In this document: positions 54,638 through 63,018 of the stretch, piece by piece | Layout of the letters: every line of letters starts with the position of its first letter | Numbering within the stretch: position 1 is the stretch's first letter | Assembly (NCBI GenBank): GCA_049642465.1 | Contig: JBAROV010000110.1 | Coordinates: 62,001-126,000 of the forward strand | Direction of reading: 5' to 3' | Length of the DNA: 64,000 bases | DNA from: CAWDPQ01 sp049642465 | GTDB lineage: Bacteria; Acidobacteriota; Vicinamibacteria; Vicinamibacterales; 2-12-FULL-66-21 | The notes under the pieces: generated by a model | The model's database searches: none | The model's input: the letters and a program-made list of their open reading frames with translations, nothing else | Told to the model about the DNA's origin: nothing | Position numbers and translations under genes: made by a program

Positions 54638-55132
54638 ATGAAGACTATGCTTACGTTCACCTCACTGGCGCTCGTCGGGATCATGGCGGTGGTTTCACCG
54701 GCGCGCGCGCAGCAGACCAAGGACATCGTCGACACGGCGGCCGCCGCCGGGTCGTTCACGACGCTGGCCAAGGCGCTGACGGCAGCCGACCTCGTCGCCA
54801 CGCTCAAGGGCCCGGGCCCATTCACCGTCTTTGCCCCGACCGACGACGCGTTCGCGAAGCTGCCCGCGGGCACGCTGGACAATCTGCTGAAACCCGAGAA
54901 CAGAGCGATGCTGCGGCGGGTGCTCACGTATCACGTCGTGCCGGGCAAGGTGATGGCGGCCGACGTCGTCAAGCTCAGCTCGGCCACGGCGGCCAGCGGT
55001 GACATGCTGTCCATCAAGGTCAGCGGCGGCAGCGTGACCGTGGACAAGGCGCGGGTCGTCAAGACCGACATCGTCGCGAGCAACGGGGTCATTCACGTCC
55101 TTGACACCGTCCTGCTTCCGCCGGGCGAGTAA
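54638..55132 (+). CDS. Exported fasciclin-domain protein
   Basis: A 164-aa secreted protein with a signal peptide (MKTMLTFTSLALVGIMAVVS, cleavage near ARAQ). A single fasciclin/FAS1 fold follows, with the conserved GPFTVFAPTDDAFAKLP block and the LRRVLTYHVVPGKVMAAD block, and the end ASNGVIHVLDTVLLP. FAS1 domains mediate adhesion or matrix binding and are common in bacterial envelopes. CAAGGAGTG before ATG 54638 sets the start, and an upstream frame from 54593 is rejected. It is divergent from the XRE-cupin gene and is 11 bases from the chimeric gene downstream, so it is probably cotranscribed with it. Confidence 0.92.
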   Translation: MKTMLTFTSLALVGIMAVVSPARAQQTKDIVDTAAAAGSFTTLAKALTAADLVATLKGPGPFTVFAPTDDAFAKLPAGTLDNLLKPENRAMLRRVLTYHVVPGKVMAADVVKLSSATAASGDMLSIKVSGGSVTVDKARVVKTDIVASNGVIHVLDTVLLPPGE

Positions 55133-55143
55133 GACAATCAACC

Positions 55144-55905
55144 ATGGCCACAACGGTCCTGCTCACCGGCGCCAGCGGATACATCGGCAGCCGCCTTCTT
55201 CGAGTGCTCGAGGAAGGCGGCTGTGCGCTGCGGTGCCTCGCGCGTCGGCCCGAGGGCATTGCCGCGGCCGCGGATTCCCTGTCGGCACACTTGAGGAGCC
55301 GACTCGAAACAGGAGAGGCGCACCTCTCGACCTCCACCCATCGTCGCTCGGCGCTCACGCTCACGCTGGCCGTCGCCGCCGCGGCGACGGTGCAGATGAT
55401 GGTCGCCGCCGCGCAGACGGCCAAGCCGGTGGGCACCGTGCCATTTGTCGATCTGGATCGATATGTGGGCGACTGGTTCGAGATTGCGCGGTATCCCAAT
55501 CGGTTTCAGCGGCGGTGCGTCGGCGATGTGCGCGCCAGCTATGCCCGCCGTGACGACGGCCGGCTCGACGTCGTCAACCAATGCCGCACCGACGATGGCC
55601 GGATCGAGGCGCGTGGGATCGCACGGGTCGTCGACGATCGCACGTTCGCCCGGCTCAAGGTGCGCTTCGCGCCGGCCTGGCTGGGGTTCCTGCCGTTCGT
55701 TTGGGGCGACTACTGGATCATCGGCCTCGCGGAGGACTATTCGTGGGCCGTCGTCGGATCGCCGGACCGCGAGTATCTGTGGATTCTCGCGCGCACGCCG
55801 CGCCTCGACGAGGACAGCGCCGCGGCGGCACGCGGCGTCGCTCGCGCGAATGGATTCGATGTCGAGCGTTTGATTCAGGCGGCACAAGAGGAGAACCGTC
55901 GGTGA
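55144..55905 (+). CDS. Chimera: truncated Rossmann NAD(P)-binding front fused to a lipocalin
   Basis: A 253-aa frame. Residues 1-45 are the start of a nucleotide-sugar-epimerase-like domain (TVLLTGASGYIGSRLLRVL, the G-x-x-G-x-x-G site), but no further part of that domain follows. A hydrophobic stretch (about residues 67-90, LTLTLAVAAAATVQMM) and a bacterial lipocalin (about 100-245) take over, with FVDLDRYVGDWFEIARYPN and YLWILARTPRLDED, typical of Blc-type lipid binders. The most likely history is a deletion that joined two genes. AGGAGAGG at 55311, with no start codon after it, may be the old lipocalin ribosome site. Whether the fused product folds and is exported is unclear. Confidence 0.72.
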   Translation: MATTVLLTGASGYIGSRLLRVLEEGGCALRCLARRPEGIAAAADSLSAHLRSRLETGEAHLSTSTHRRSALTLTLAVAAAATVQMMVAAAQTAKPVGTVPFVDLDRYVGDWFEIARYPNRFQRRCVGDVRASYARRDDGRLDVVNQCRTDDGRIEARGIARVVDDRTFARLKVRFAPAWLGFLPFVWGDYWIIGLAEDYSWAVVGSPDREYLWILARTPRLDEDSAAAARGVARANGFDVERLIQAAQEENRR

Positions 55906-56408
55906 TGACTCGGAAGATCATCGTCAACGACACGATGCAGAACGGCTACGTCTACTCCCTGACCGAGTCCGTCGGCCGTAACTTCGCGCCCGGCTTCACA
56001 CCGCAGCTCACCCCGAAGGAGATGCTTCGCGTGGGCGTGTTCGGCGGGAAATACCTGACCGACTGCCGCGGCGAGTTTCCGGCGAGCTGGTTCGCCGGCG
56101 CCCGGTTGTGCGCCGAGCGACACGACCCGCGCCTCAACTGTTTCGGCGTGAACGCGTCGCAGTCGCTCGCGGAGTGGCGGCGAAAGGGCTGGATTCATCC
56201 GCAGGATCCCCGCGGATGGTTCCAGTGGTACTGCCGGTATTACATGGGCCGGAGGACGCGAGACGACGCGCGGCAGATTCGGCGGTGGCGGGCCATCGGG
56301 CGGCATGTCGCCGCCATCCGGAAGCACTGCGAGCAGGGCGACCTCGACTGCCGCCGGAAACAGCGGCAGGCCGTACTGCACTGGGCCTACGATAGCCGCA
56401 GGCTGTGA
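55905..56408 (+). CDS. Conserved hypothetical protein (167 aa)
   Basis: A 167-aa soluble protein rich in Trp, Arg and Tyr (WYRYYMGRRTRDDARQI-like stretches), with no leader or membrane helix. It contains NGYVYSLTESVGRNFAPGF and MLRVGVFGGKYLTDCRGEFP at its front, and four Cys. Its compact, ordered look suggests a real family, and I recall similar short proteins of unknown function in Actinobacteria and Acidobacteria. The start codon overlaps the stop of the chimera (ATG 55905, TGATG), with AGAGGAGAACC just upstream. Functional assignment is not possible from this window. Confidence 0.7.
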   Translation: MTRKIIVNDTMQNGYVYSLTESVGRNFAPGFTPQLTPKEMLRVGVFGGKYLTDCRGEFPASWFAGARLCAERHDPRLNCFGVNASQSLAEWRRKGWIHPQDPRGWFQWYCRYYMGRRTRDDARQIRRWRAIGRHVAAIRKHCEQGDLDCRRKQRQAVLHWAYDSRRL

Positions 56409-56458
56409 ACGATGGTGGACGACGATGCCGAAGCACCTCCACCTACTTCACGACTGCA

Positions 56459-56890
56459 TCAACGCGGCTTCGGGAGCCACTGCACTTGCAGGTTATGCTC
56501 TCCCTCGAGCGGTTTGATCTCTGGATCACCGGTCAAGAGTGTCGCCTGAAACTCGAGCGCGGTCGCAACGGCAAATGCGTCGGCATATGCGATCGCATGA
56601 TTCGACTTCAGTTCGGCCGCTCGACGCACCCGACGCTGGGTCGCCTCCTTTACCGACACGGGCAACCCTCGACGCAACGCCATGCGCCACACCGACTCGG
56701 CTTGTTCACGCCGATCGACCCGAACAAGCCGGTAATACACTTCGCCCAAGTTGATGATAGAGGTGACACAGTCGGCCTGGCCCCGCTCGGCTTGATCGAG
56801 GCAGCGCTGAACGGCAGCCGCGCCGGGTTCGTCCTGTAGCCAGGCGAGCCAAGCGAAGGCGTCGAAGCAGAACCTAGCGCTTGGCTTCAC
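56459..56890 (-). CDS. PIN-domain ribonuclease, VapC-type toxin
   Basis: A 143-aa PIN-fold nuclease, the toxin half of a VapBC-type pair. The acidic active-site set is visible: Asp in CFDAFAWLAW, Glu in INLGEVYY, Asp in AYADAFAVATAL and Asp in LLTGDPE. Such toxins cut tRNA or rRNA. It overlaps the antitoxin gene by 17 bases, so the two are surely coexpressed. All catalytic positions are intact. Confidence 0.88.
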   Translation of the reverse strand: MKPSARFCFDAFAWLAWLQDEPGAAAVQRCLDQAERGQADCVTSIINLGEVYYRLVRVDRREQAESVWRMALRRGLPVSVKEATQRRVRRAAELKSNHAIAYADAFAVATALEFQATLLTGDPEIKPLEGEHNLQVQWLPKPR

Positions 56891-57125
56891 GCCGGTGTTC
56901 CTCGAGGTGCTGCTTTAGCGCGTCCGTGCCCTTGGCGGATCCGCGCAGGGCTCGCCATCCAGGCTGGCGGGCCGAAGCCCGAGCTCCCTTCACGGCGGAG
57001 AGCACGAGCCCCTCATCCGTCTCGCTGATCTGAAGACGCACTCCCGAGGTTAGCCGGTGCTTTTCCCGCAGGCGGCGTGGAATCACAATCTGGCCTTTTG
57101 AAGATACCGTGGTGGTGGTTGCCAT
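56874..57125 (-). CDS. AbrB/MazE-type antitoxin (VapB-like)
   Basis: An 83-aa protein with an N-terminal swapped-hairpin AbrB DNA-binding fold (TVSSKGQIVIPRRLREKHRL) and a longer, charged C-terminal tail (TDALKQHLEEHRREAKR) that would neutralise the toxin. It is encoded immediately ahead of, and overlapping, the PIN-domain toxin. A TCTTAC/GTAAGA inverted repeat just upstream of its start could be its own operator. Confidence 0.88.
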   Translation of the reverse strand: MATTTTVSSKGQIVIPRRLREKHRLTSGVRLQISETDEGLVLSAVKGARASARQPGWRALRGSAKGTDALKQHLEEHRREAKR

Positions 57126-57132
57126 TCTCGTA

Positions 57133-57151
57133 TCTTACTACAATGGTAAGA
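57133..57151. promoter_or_regulatory. Inverted repeat upstream of the VapB-like gene, probable operator
   Basis: TCTTAC (57133-57138) and GTAAGA (57146-57151) are exact inverted arms with a seven-base spacer, 8 bases before the antitoxin start. Antitoxins of this class bind such sites to control their own operon. The TAAGAT on the minus strand could be a -10 box overlapped by the site. Confidence 0.4.
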
Positions 57152-57291
57152 CGTGAGAACATAGTGCGGCATGGGCCGCGAGGCCCCGTTCGAACGCGTG
57201 GTCCGCTGCAGGCCGAGAGAGAGCCGACTACCTTGCGCGTTTTGAAATCGTGACCGGATACTCGAGCGAACGTTCTGAAGATCGAGAGACT

Positions 57292-58824
57292 CTACGCCGG
57301 CCCCGTCGCGAACTCCGCCAGGAGCCTCTCTAAATCATCCGGGCTGGTCGGTTTCGTCAGATGGTAATCAAAGCCGGCCTCCGATGTGTGGCGATGGTCC
57401 TCCTCCTGTCCCCATCCCGTCAGCGCGACCAGTCGCACGTGTGCCATCTCGGGATGTCGCCGCAGTTCGCGTGCCACATCGAGACCGCTTACGATGGGCA
57501 GGCCGAGGTCGAGGAGGACCACATCGGGCCGGTACGACAGAGCCGCCGAAATCCCACTCTGCCCGTCGAGCGCGCTGCGTACCTCATGCCCCATCCCTTT
57601 AACAGCCCACTCCAGCATCTCCACCAAATCATGGTTGTCTTCGACCACGAGCACCTTTAGTGGCCTGTGCGCGGGACGCAGCGGCGGCTGGCGCTCCCCG
57701 CCTCGAGTGGGTTTCGGCGCCGGCACGAGCGGCAGCCGAATGACGAACTCCGTGCCACATCCGAGCCCGCCCGAGTGCGCTTCAATCGAGCCGCCGTGCA
57801 ATTGCACGAGCCGCTTCGCGATCGCCAATCCGACGCCCAGCCCGCCCTGTGACTTATCCGGAGGATTGACCTGCGTGAACATCTCGAACAGCCGCGGCAG
57901 CTGATGCTGGGCGATGCCCATGCCAGTGTCTGCCACCCGAATAACCGCCTGGTTGATGTCCCGGCTCACGTCTACCGTGATCTTCCCCCCGCGAGGCGTA
58001 TACTTGGCCGCGTTTGTCAACAAGTTGCTGATCACCTGCGATGCGCGGTCCGAATCGACCTCCACCCAGAGCGGTTCGTCAGGGGTAACGACCTCGAACA
58101 CGTGCCGCCCGGCGTCGATGAAGGGCGAGACCGACTCGACGGCGACGTTGATGATCGCGTCGAGAGCCACCGCCTCGCGATTCAGCGCTATTTTCCCCGT
58201 CGTAAGCCGCGTCATGTCGAGCAAGTCATCGACAAGGCGGCCGAGTTGAGCCAACTGACGGCTGATGACGGCGAGTGCCTTCCTTGCGGGTTCGTCCAGC
58301 GGCGCCTTCTCGATGGGTGCGAGCGCGTAGCGAATGGCGGCCAGCGGGTTGCGGAGCTCGTGCGACAGAACGGCGAGGAAGTCGCTCTTGGATCGGTCGG
58401 CTGCAGCAGTCTCCTGAGCGTGTTCCTCCAGTTGGCGCTCCAGCCGCTTCCGGTCGGTGATGTCGCGGATGTTGCACTGGATCACTTCACGGCTGTCCTC
58501 CTTGTAGAGATTACTGACGAATTCGACGTCGCGCCGCACCCCATCCCGGCTTTGGAGCGGCAAATCCTCATACCTGATAACGCCATCCTGCTGCAGGCGC
58601 CGGAACGCGGCTCGGCTGTTCTCGATGTCCTTGAAGACACCGATCTCCCAAAGCTCCTTGCCCAGCAGTTGCTCGCGGGAGTATCCGAGTAGCTCGGTCA
58701 TGAAGGGATTGGCGTCTTCGATCGTTCCTTTTTGGGCGTTGAGAATGAGGATGCCGTCGCGTGCCGCTTCAAACAGGCGGCGATAGCGCAATTCAGAATC
58801 CTGCAGAAAGCGCTTCTCTTCCAT
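57292..58824 (-). CDS. Hybrid PAS histidine kinase with C-terminal receiver
   Basis: A 510-aa soluble kinase. A PAS domain (about residues 10-130) has NPFMTELLGYSREQLLGKELW and ends IRDITDRKRLERQ. The HisKA box VLSHELRNPLAAIRYAL is near residue 155. The ATPase part has NLLTNAAKYTPRGG, RVADTGMGIA and GGLGVGLAIAKRL. A receiver domain (about 390-505) with VVEDNHDLVEML, phospho-Asp in VVLLDLGLPIVSG and K in YHLTKPTS closes the chain, so this is a hybrid kinase. GAGG eight bases upstream of ATG 58824 sets the start over ATG 58845. Confidence 0.9.
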   Translation of the reverse strand: MEEKRFLQDSELRYRRLFEAARDGILILNAQKGTIEDANPFMTELLGYSREQLLGKELWEIGVFKDIENSRAAFRRLQQDGVIRYEDLPLQSRDGVRRDVEFVSNLYKEDSREVIQCNIRDITDRKRLERQLEEHAQETAAADRSKSDFLAVLSHELRNPLAAIRYALAPIEKAPLDEPARKALAVISRQLAQLGRLVDDLLDMTRLTTGKIALNREAVALDAIINVAVESVSPFIDAGRHVFEVVTPDEPLWVEVDSDRASQVISNLLTNAAKYTPRGGKITVDVSRDINQAVIRVADTGMGIAQHQLPRLFEMFTQVNPPDKSQGGLGVGLAIAKRLVQLHGGSIEAHSGGLGCGTEFVIRLPLVPAPKPTRGGERQPPLRPAHRPLKVLVVEDNHDLVEMLEWAVKGMGHEVRSALDGQSGISAALSYRPDVVLLDLGLPIVSGLDVARELRRHPEMAHVRLVALTGWGQEEDHRHTSEAGFDYHLTKPTSPDDLERLLAEFATGPA

Positions 58825-58962
58825 GGCACGTGCCTCGCCCCGCATCGGCTACGCGACGTCTAAGAACAATATAAACCCGGTTGCGGCTCAGGTGACCGTC
58901 GCGCAATCCTGCAGCGGGTCAGCTGGATTGCCGCCCGAGAGAACTACGGCGTGGGGACTGGT

Positions 58963-59544
58963 TCACTGCGCCACCGGAAGGCCTCGACACTCTTGCGGCG
59001 GTGAACCCACCGTGTCGTGGGTTGTGGATAAAAGCCACCGCACTTCACTCAGCAGGGCATCCGGGAGGCACGGCTTTGATAGGAACACGTCGCACCCCGC
59101 GAGCTCAGCGCGCTTTCGGCGCCACGCACACGCGGTGAGCACGATGATGGGCTTGTGCATCGTGCCGTTCTCACCGCGCAGACGCGAGACGAGTTCGATG
59201 CCGTCAACGGTGTCGTCGAAAAGGATGCCGGTGACGATGATGTCGGCCTCAGGCGCGAAGGTCAGGGCATCCTTGGCATTCGAGACGGAAATCGCTGCGA
59301 GGCCGGAGTAGCGCAGATACTCGGCGTACATTTCCAGCCCGTCGTCACGCGTCGATTGAACGAGCAGGACCACCGAGCGCCTGGGAGTGGGCATCAATGC
59401 TCGCTGCAGCTGGCTCGAGGGCTCGCTCGAGCGTGACCGCCGTGCGACTCGACGAACGGCCGTGGCTGACTGTGTCGCCGAGACTCGGGCTGAGGAGTCG
59501 GCAGCGCTGACGCCGGCGTCGGTCGTTCTCTGTGATTTCGTCAT
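58963..59544 (-). CDS. Degenerate receiver-domain protein (phospho-Asp lost)
   Basis: A 193-aa protein. The first 50 residues are Ser/Arg-rich and unstructured. Then a receiver fold begins at RSVVLLVQSTRDDGLEMYAEYL. Where receivers carry the phosphorylated Asp (V-x-D-x-x-x-P) this one has ADIIVTGILFDD, so Gly replaces the acceptor Asp. The later Thr (IIVLTACAW) and Lys (VFLSKPC) are kept. It is therefore a pseudo-receiver that probably binds partners without phosphorylation. I use ATG 59544 because GAGGG lies eight bases upstream. The frame runs further back into the NarL-like gene region, which is rejected. Confidence 0.75.
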   Translation of the reverse strand: MTKSQRTTDAGVSAADSSARVSATQSATAVRRVARRSRSSEPSSQLQRALMPTPRRSVVLLVQSTRDDGLEMYAEYLRYSGLAAISVSNAKDALTFAPEADIIVTGILFDDTVDGIELVSRLRGENGTMHKPIIVLTACAWRRKRAELAGCDVFLSKPCLPDALLSEVRWLLSTTHDTVGSPPQECRGLPVAQ

Positions 59545-59752
59545 CACGACCCTCGGGTTGCGGAGTATGTGGGCATCCGGGTGGGGGTAAGGTCGCAGGC
59601 GCGACGCGCGACCCCCGGGCAAAACCCCGAACACCAACAAGCATGAAACAGCCGAGTCCCCTCGGCTATACGGTGGATTCTGTATGTCTCGGCACTTCAG
59701 ACGGCTGAGGCGGTCGCCTCGGGACCGTTGTAAACGGTTTGCGGCGTGGCTG

Positions 59753-60400
59753 TCAGGGCTCGATGATGCCGTTCCTGAGGGCGTATCGCACAAGCTCGCT
59801 CATCGAGTGGAGATCGAGCTTGGCCAGGATGTGAGCTCGGTGTGTTTCCGCGGTCTTGGTGGTCACCCCGAGTATCACGCCGATCTCCTTGTTGGACTTG
59901 CCTTCGGTGAGCAGCTGCAACACCTCGCGCTCGCGCGGCGTGAGACGTCCAGATGCGCGTGTGACGGCGGCTCCGCGGCGCGGCCCTGCCCCGTGCGCCG
60001 CAACCACGCGGACACGTTCGGTGAGAAACTCCTGATGCCGGAGCAGTGCGCGGATGGCCTCGACCAGTGTTCGTCCCGCGTCCGTTTTCAACACATAGCC
60101 GTGCGCGCCGGCGTCCAGCACCTCCGTGACGACCTGATCGGATTCGTGCACGGTCAAGATGAGGATCTTGGCCGAGACGGCGCGGCGGATCTGGCGCGTG
60201 GCCTCCAAGCCATTCAACTCCGGCATGCTGATGTCGAGAACCACAACGTCTGGCTGCAGGTCGATGGCCTTGGCCACCGCTTCTCGCCCGGTGCTCGCTT
60301 CGCCGCAGACGACCCATCCCGCCTGCCCTTGCAGCACGGTCCGTACGCCCTGACGCACGACGTCGTGGTCGTCAGCGATGAGGATGCGGACGGGATTCAT
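59753..60400 (-). CDS. NarL/LuxR-type response regulator
   Basis: A 215-aa regulator. The receiver (residues 1-120) has the acidic pair ADDHDVV, phospho-Asp in VVLDISMPELNG, T in ILTVHESD and K in YVLKTDAG. The C-terminal LuxR helix-turn-helix (about 150-210) reads LTPREREVLQLLTEGKSNKE then TTKTAETHRAHILAKL. It overlaps the upstream kinase gene by ATGA at 60397-60400, so the pair forms one two-component system. Target promoters are not identifiable here. Confidence 0.95.
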   Translation of the reverse strand: MNPVRILIADDHDVVRQGVRTVLQGQAGWVVCGEASTGREAVAKAIDLQPDVVVLDISMPELNGLEATRQIRRAVSAKILILTVHESDQVVTEVLDAGAHGYVLKTDAGRTLVEAIRALLRHQEFLTERVRVVAAHGAGPRRGAAVTRASGRLTPREREVLQLLTEGKSNKEIGVILGVTTKTAETHRAHILAKLDLHSMSELVRYALRNGIIEP

Positions 60401-61500
60401 GGGGTGGCCCTCGGCACGCGCACGCGAACCGTCGTGCCCGTGTCCCTGAATTCGACGTCGAAGGTCCCACCCAACTGACGGACACGCTCTCGCATCCCCT
60501 GAATGCCCACGCCCAGCGTCTCGCGTAGCGTGCCATGGTCGTGTGAGACCGGGTCGCAGAGTCCGTGCCCCTCATCGTGGATGTCCAGCGCGACCGCGTC
60601 GGTTGTGGCTGTGAGACGAATCGAGGCGGTTGTGGTTGACGCGTGACGATGGACGTTCGTGAGAGCTTCCTGCACGATGCGGAAGAGGGCCGTCTCGACC
60701 GGCCGCCGCAACCGCCCGATCTCGCCCAGATCCATCGCGACATGAATGCCGCTTCGGTTGGCGAAGCCCTCCGCGTACCATCGCACCGCCGATAACAACC
60801 CCACCTCATCGAGTAAGGGGGGATGCAACAGATACGCGAACGTCCGTACCTCTCGAGCACATTGGTCAGCCAGGGATCGACTCTCCGCAAGTGCCCGGCG
60901 CGACCGGGCGTCGAGCGCCTTCGCCGTCTGCTCGATCACGTCGAGATTCATGGCCAGGGCGGCCAGGCGCTGACCGATCAGGTCGTGCAGGTCGAGCGCG
61001 AGCCGCCGTCGCTCTTCGTCCTGCAAGGTGAGCAACCGGCTGGAGAGACGTCGATACTTCTCTTCGCGCTCGCTGGCGTCCTCCACCATCGTCGCTAACT
61101 GTTCATTCGCGCCACGCAGCCGGCTCATGAGATCGTCGAGTTCTGCTCTGGCTTGCGCGGCCTCCAGGTGGGCCTCGTCGGACAGGTTCTGCGCCTGAAC
61201 CGCCGCGACGATCAGCCGCTCGTTCGCTTCCCGCATCTGGCCCATCAGCCGCTCGATTTCCGCGCGGGTCCGCGTCGGAGGCTGTGCAGCTCGAAATGTC
61301 GCTTCCTCCAGCCTTGGCGCGCGCTCCGGACGGCCCGACGCTTCTTCGGGCGCGACCCGAGCCCGCTCGCGCTCGACACGCGAGTTCGCCGGCGCGCCGG
61401 CACTAACGCCGCGCCGATGGCGCAAGGCGTGCACACCCGGCGGTTTCCTCACGTCGTCAGGCGAGGCCTTCTTCGCGCGCCGCCTCCGTGACAACTTCAT
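60397..61500 (-). CDS. NarX/DegS-type sensor histidine kinase (HisKA_3)
   Basis: A 367-aa soluble kinase. A basic N-terminal region (about residues 1-75) is followed by a long coiled coil (about 80-160, IERLMGQMREANERLIVAA). The dimerisation/phospho-acceptor module follows, with LQDEERRRLALDLHDLIGQRL (His in D-L-H-D near 172). The ATPase domain carries RIVQEALTNVHRHA, IHDEGHGL and LGVGIQGMRERV. No sensory domain or membrane helix is present, so an accessory protein or soluble cue must feed it. It is coupled by ATGA to its regulator. Its coiled coil is closely like the kinase starting at the right edge. Confidence 0.92.
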   Translation of the reverse strand: MKLSRRRRAKKASPDDVRKPPGVHALRHRRGVSAGAPANSRVERERARVAPEEASGRPERAPRLEEATFRAAQPPTRTRAEIERLMGQMREANERLIVAAVQAQNLSDEAHLEAAQARAELDDLMSRLRGANEQLATMVEDASEREEKYRRLSSRLLTLQDEERRRLALDLHDLIGQRLAALAMNLDVIEQTAKALDARSRRALAESRSLADQCAREVRTFAYLLHPPLLDEVGLLSAVRWYAEGFANRSGIHVAMDLGEIGRLRRPVETALFRIVQEALTNVHRHASTTTASIRLTATTDAVALDIHDEGHGLCDPVSHDHGTLRETLGVGIQGMRERVRQLGGTFDVEFRDTGTTVRVRVPRATP

Positions 61501-61503
61501 GCT

Positions 61504-63018
61504 TCACGACTTCGGCCGGCGGGTCGTGGGCCGGCCATGTGACAGTCGACTGCCGGACAAAACCAGATGAGGGCTCCCCGCGAGGAGTCCCTGGTAGTTC
61601 CCGATCCGTTCACCGACGACGATGCCATCGGCAGTGATCTCATACAGGCGAAGGTCCTTCTGGTGCGCACTCGCACGGACTTTGACGACCGCCATCACCC
61701 TCTTGAACTGTCCTTCGAGCACGACGTATCGCTGCAGGATGATCGCGTCGGTCAGAAACGCTGTCGCGTGCGGACTGAAGCGGAGATCCGTGTAGCTGTC
61801 CTCCAATTCGGCCGTCATCATCACGGTGAGGCCCATCCCGGTCAAAGCCGCGACCAGGCGGTAGAGCGATTCGCGAAAGTCTTCACGAAAAGTGGGGGCG
61901 AGCGCGAGCTCGAATCCGGAGAGGGAATCGATCACGACGCGCCGGGCCTTGATCCGATGAATCGCCTCCGTCAACTCGTGCAGCGTCTCGTCGATCGAGA
62001 GGTCAAGCGGACGTGTGTGGATGATAGCCACCCGGCCGGCCTGATCAAGACCAATGGCGTCGGTCTGTGCGTATTCGCTCGGGCGCTTTTCGAACACCGC
62101 AATGACGCCCGGCTCGCCGCGACGCGCACCCTCGCGGATGAACTCAGTGGCGAGGACGCTCTTCCCCGATCCTGACGGTCCGGCGACGAGCACGGAGTAT
62201 CCGGAAGGAATGCCGCCGCCCAACATCTCGTCGAGACCGGTCACTCCCACCGACAGCCGCGGCGGTCGGCGCTTCGTCTTGCCCTCGGCATCGGCCGGTG
62301 GCGGCTCGGGTGGCCCGGCGATCAGTCGCGGGAACACCTGAATCCCACGGTCGGTGACGCGAAAGGTATGCAGGCCGGGAATGGGTCCCTGACCGCGCAT
62401 CTTCATGACCTGCATCTTCCTCACCATCGAATTGCGATCGAGGCTTTGGTACAGCCATACGAGACCGTCCGCGACGGTAAAGATGGGATGGTTCTCGGTC
62501 TCGGTCAGCTGAAACTCGCCGACAAGAAAGGTCGTCGCTTGCCAGCCGGTCAACCGCATGCCCAGTTCCTGGACGAAGTGCTGCACGTCGAGCCCCTCGG
62601 TCTGCCGTCTTGCCGCCTCCATCACCGATCGAAATGAATCGACGATCACGATGGCGGGTGAGGTGGCCTCCACCTCTTGGACGATGCGCTTCAGCACAGT
62701 GTCGAGCCCGCCGTCGAGCGCCTCCTTCGCCAGGTTGATGAACCGAACCGACGCGTTCACCTTCGCCAGGTCGAAGAACTCGAATTGCTGTTGATAGCGG
62801 AGCATCTTGAGCGGTGGCTCGCCGAGCACCGTGAAGAAGAGCGCGGGTCGATCGGCACGCGCCAGCGCGAACATGATCTGCTGCACGAGCGTCGTCTTGC
62901 CGGCGCCCGGCGCACCGGCGATGACATTGAATGAGAACTCGGGCACGCCCCCGCCCAGGACCGCATCCAATCCAGGGACGCCCGTCGCCAGGCGACGGAT
63001 GGGCACCTTGTCAGTCAT
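61504..63018 (-). CDS. KaiC-like tandem RecA-fold ATPase
   Basis: A 504-aa protein of the KaiC/circadian-clock ATPase superfamily with two RecA-like lobes. The first P-loop is GAPGAGKTT near residue 36 in the context GLDAVLGGGVPEFSFNVIAG. The second is GPSGSGKSV near 282 in the context GLDEMLGGGIPSGYSVLVAG. Both lobes keep their Walker B (IVIVDSFRSV, RVVIDSLSG). Outside cyanobacteria such proteins usually act with histidine kinases in signalling, which fits the neighbours. No KaiA or KaiB gene is seen. GAGGAGAC before ATG 63018 sets the start, which overlaps the upstream small gene (ATGA). Confidence 0.92.
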   Translation of the reverse strand: MTDKVPIRRLATGVPGLDAVLGGGVPEFSFNVIAGAPGAGKTTLVQQIMFALARADRPALFFTVLGEPPLKMLRYQQQFEFFDLAKVNASVRFINLAKEALDGGLDTVLKRIVQEVEATSPAIVIVDSFRSVMEAARRQTEGLDVQHFVQELGMRLTGWQATTFLVGEFQLTETENHPIFTVADGLVWLYQSLDRNSMVRKMQVMKMRGQGPIPGLHTFRVTDRGIQVFPRLIAGPPEPPPADAEGKTKRRPPRLSVGVTGLDEMLGGGIPSGYSVLVAGPSGSGKSVLATEFIREGARRGEPGVIAVFEKRPSEYAQTDAIGLDQAGRVAIIHTRPLDLSIDETLHELTEAIHRIKARRVVIDSLSGFELALAPTFREDFRESLYRLVAALTGMGLTVMMTAELEDSYTDLRFSPHATAFLTDAIILQRYVVLEGQFKRVMAVVKVRASAHQKDLRLYEITADGIVVGERIGNYQGLLAGSPHLVLSGSRLSHGRPTTRRPKS

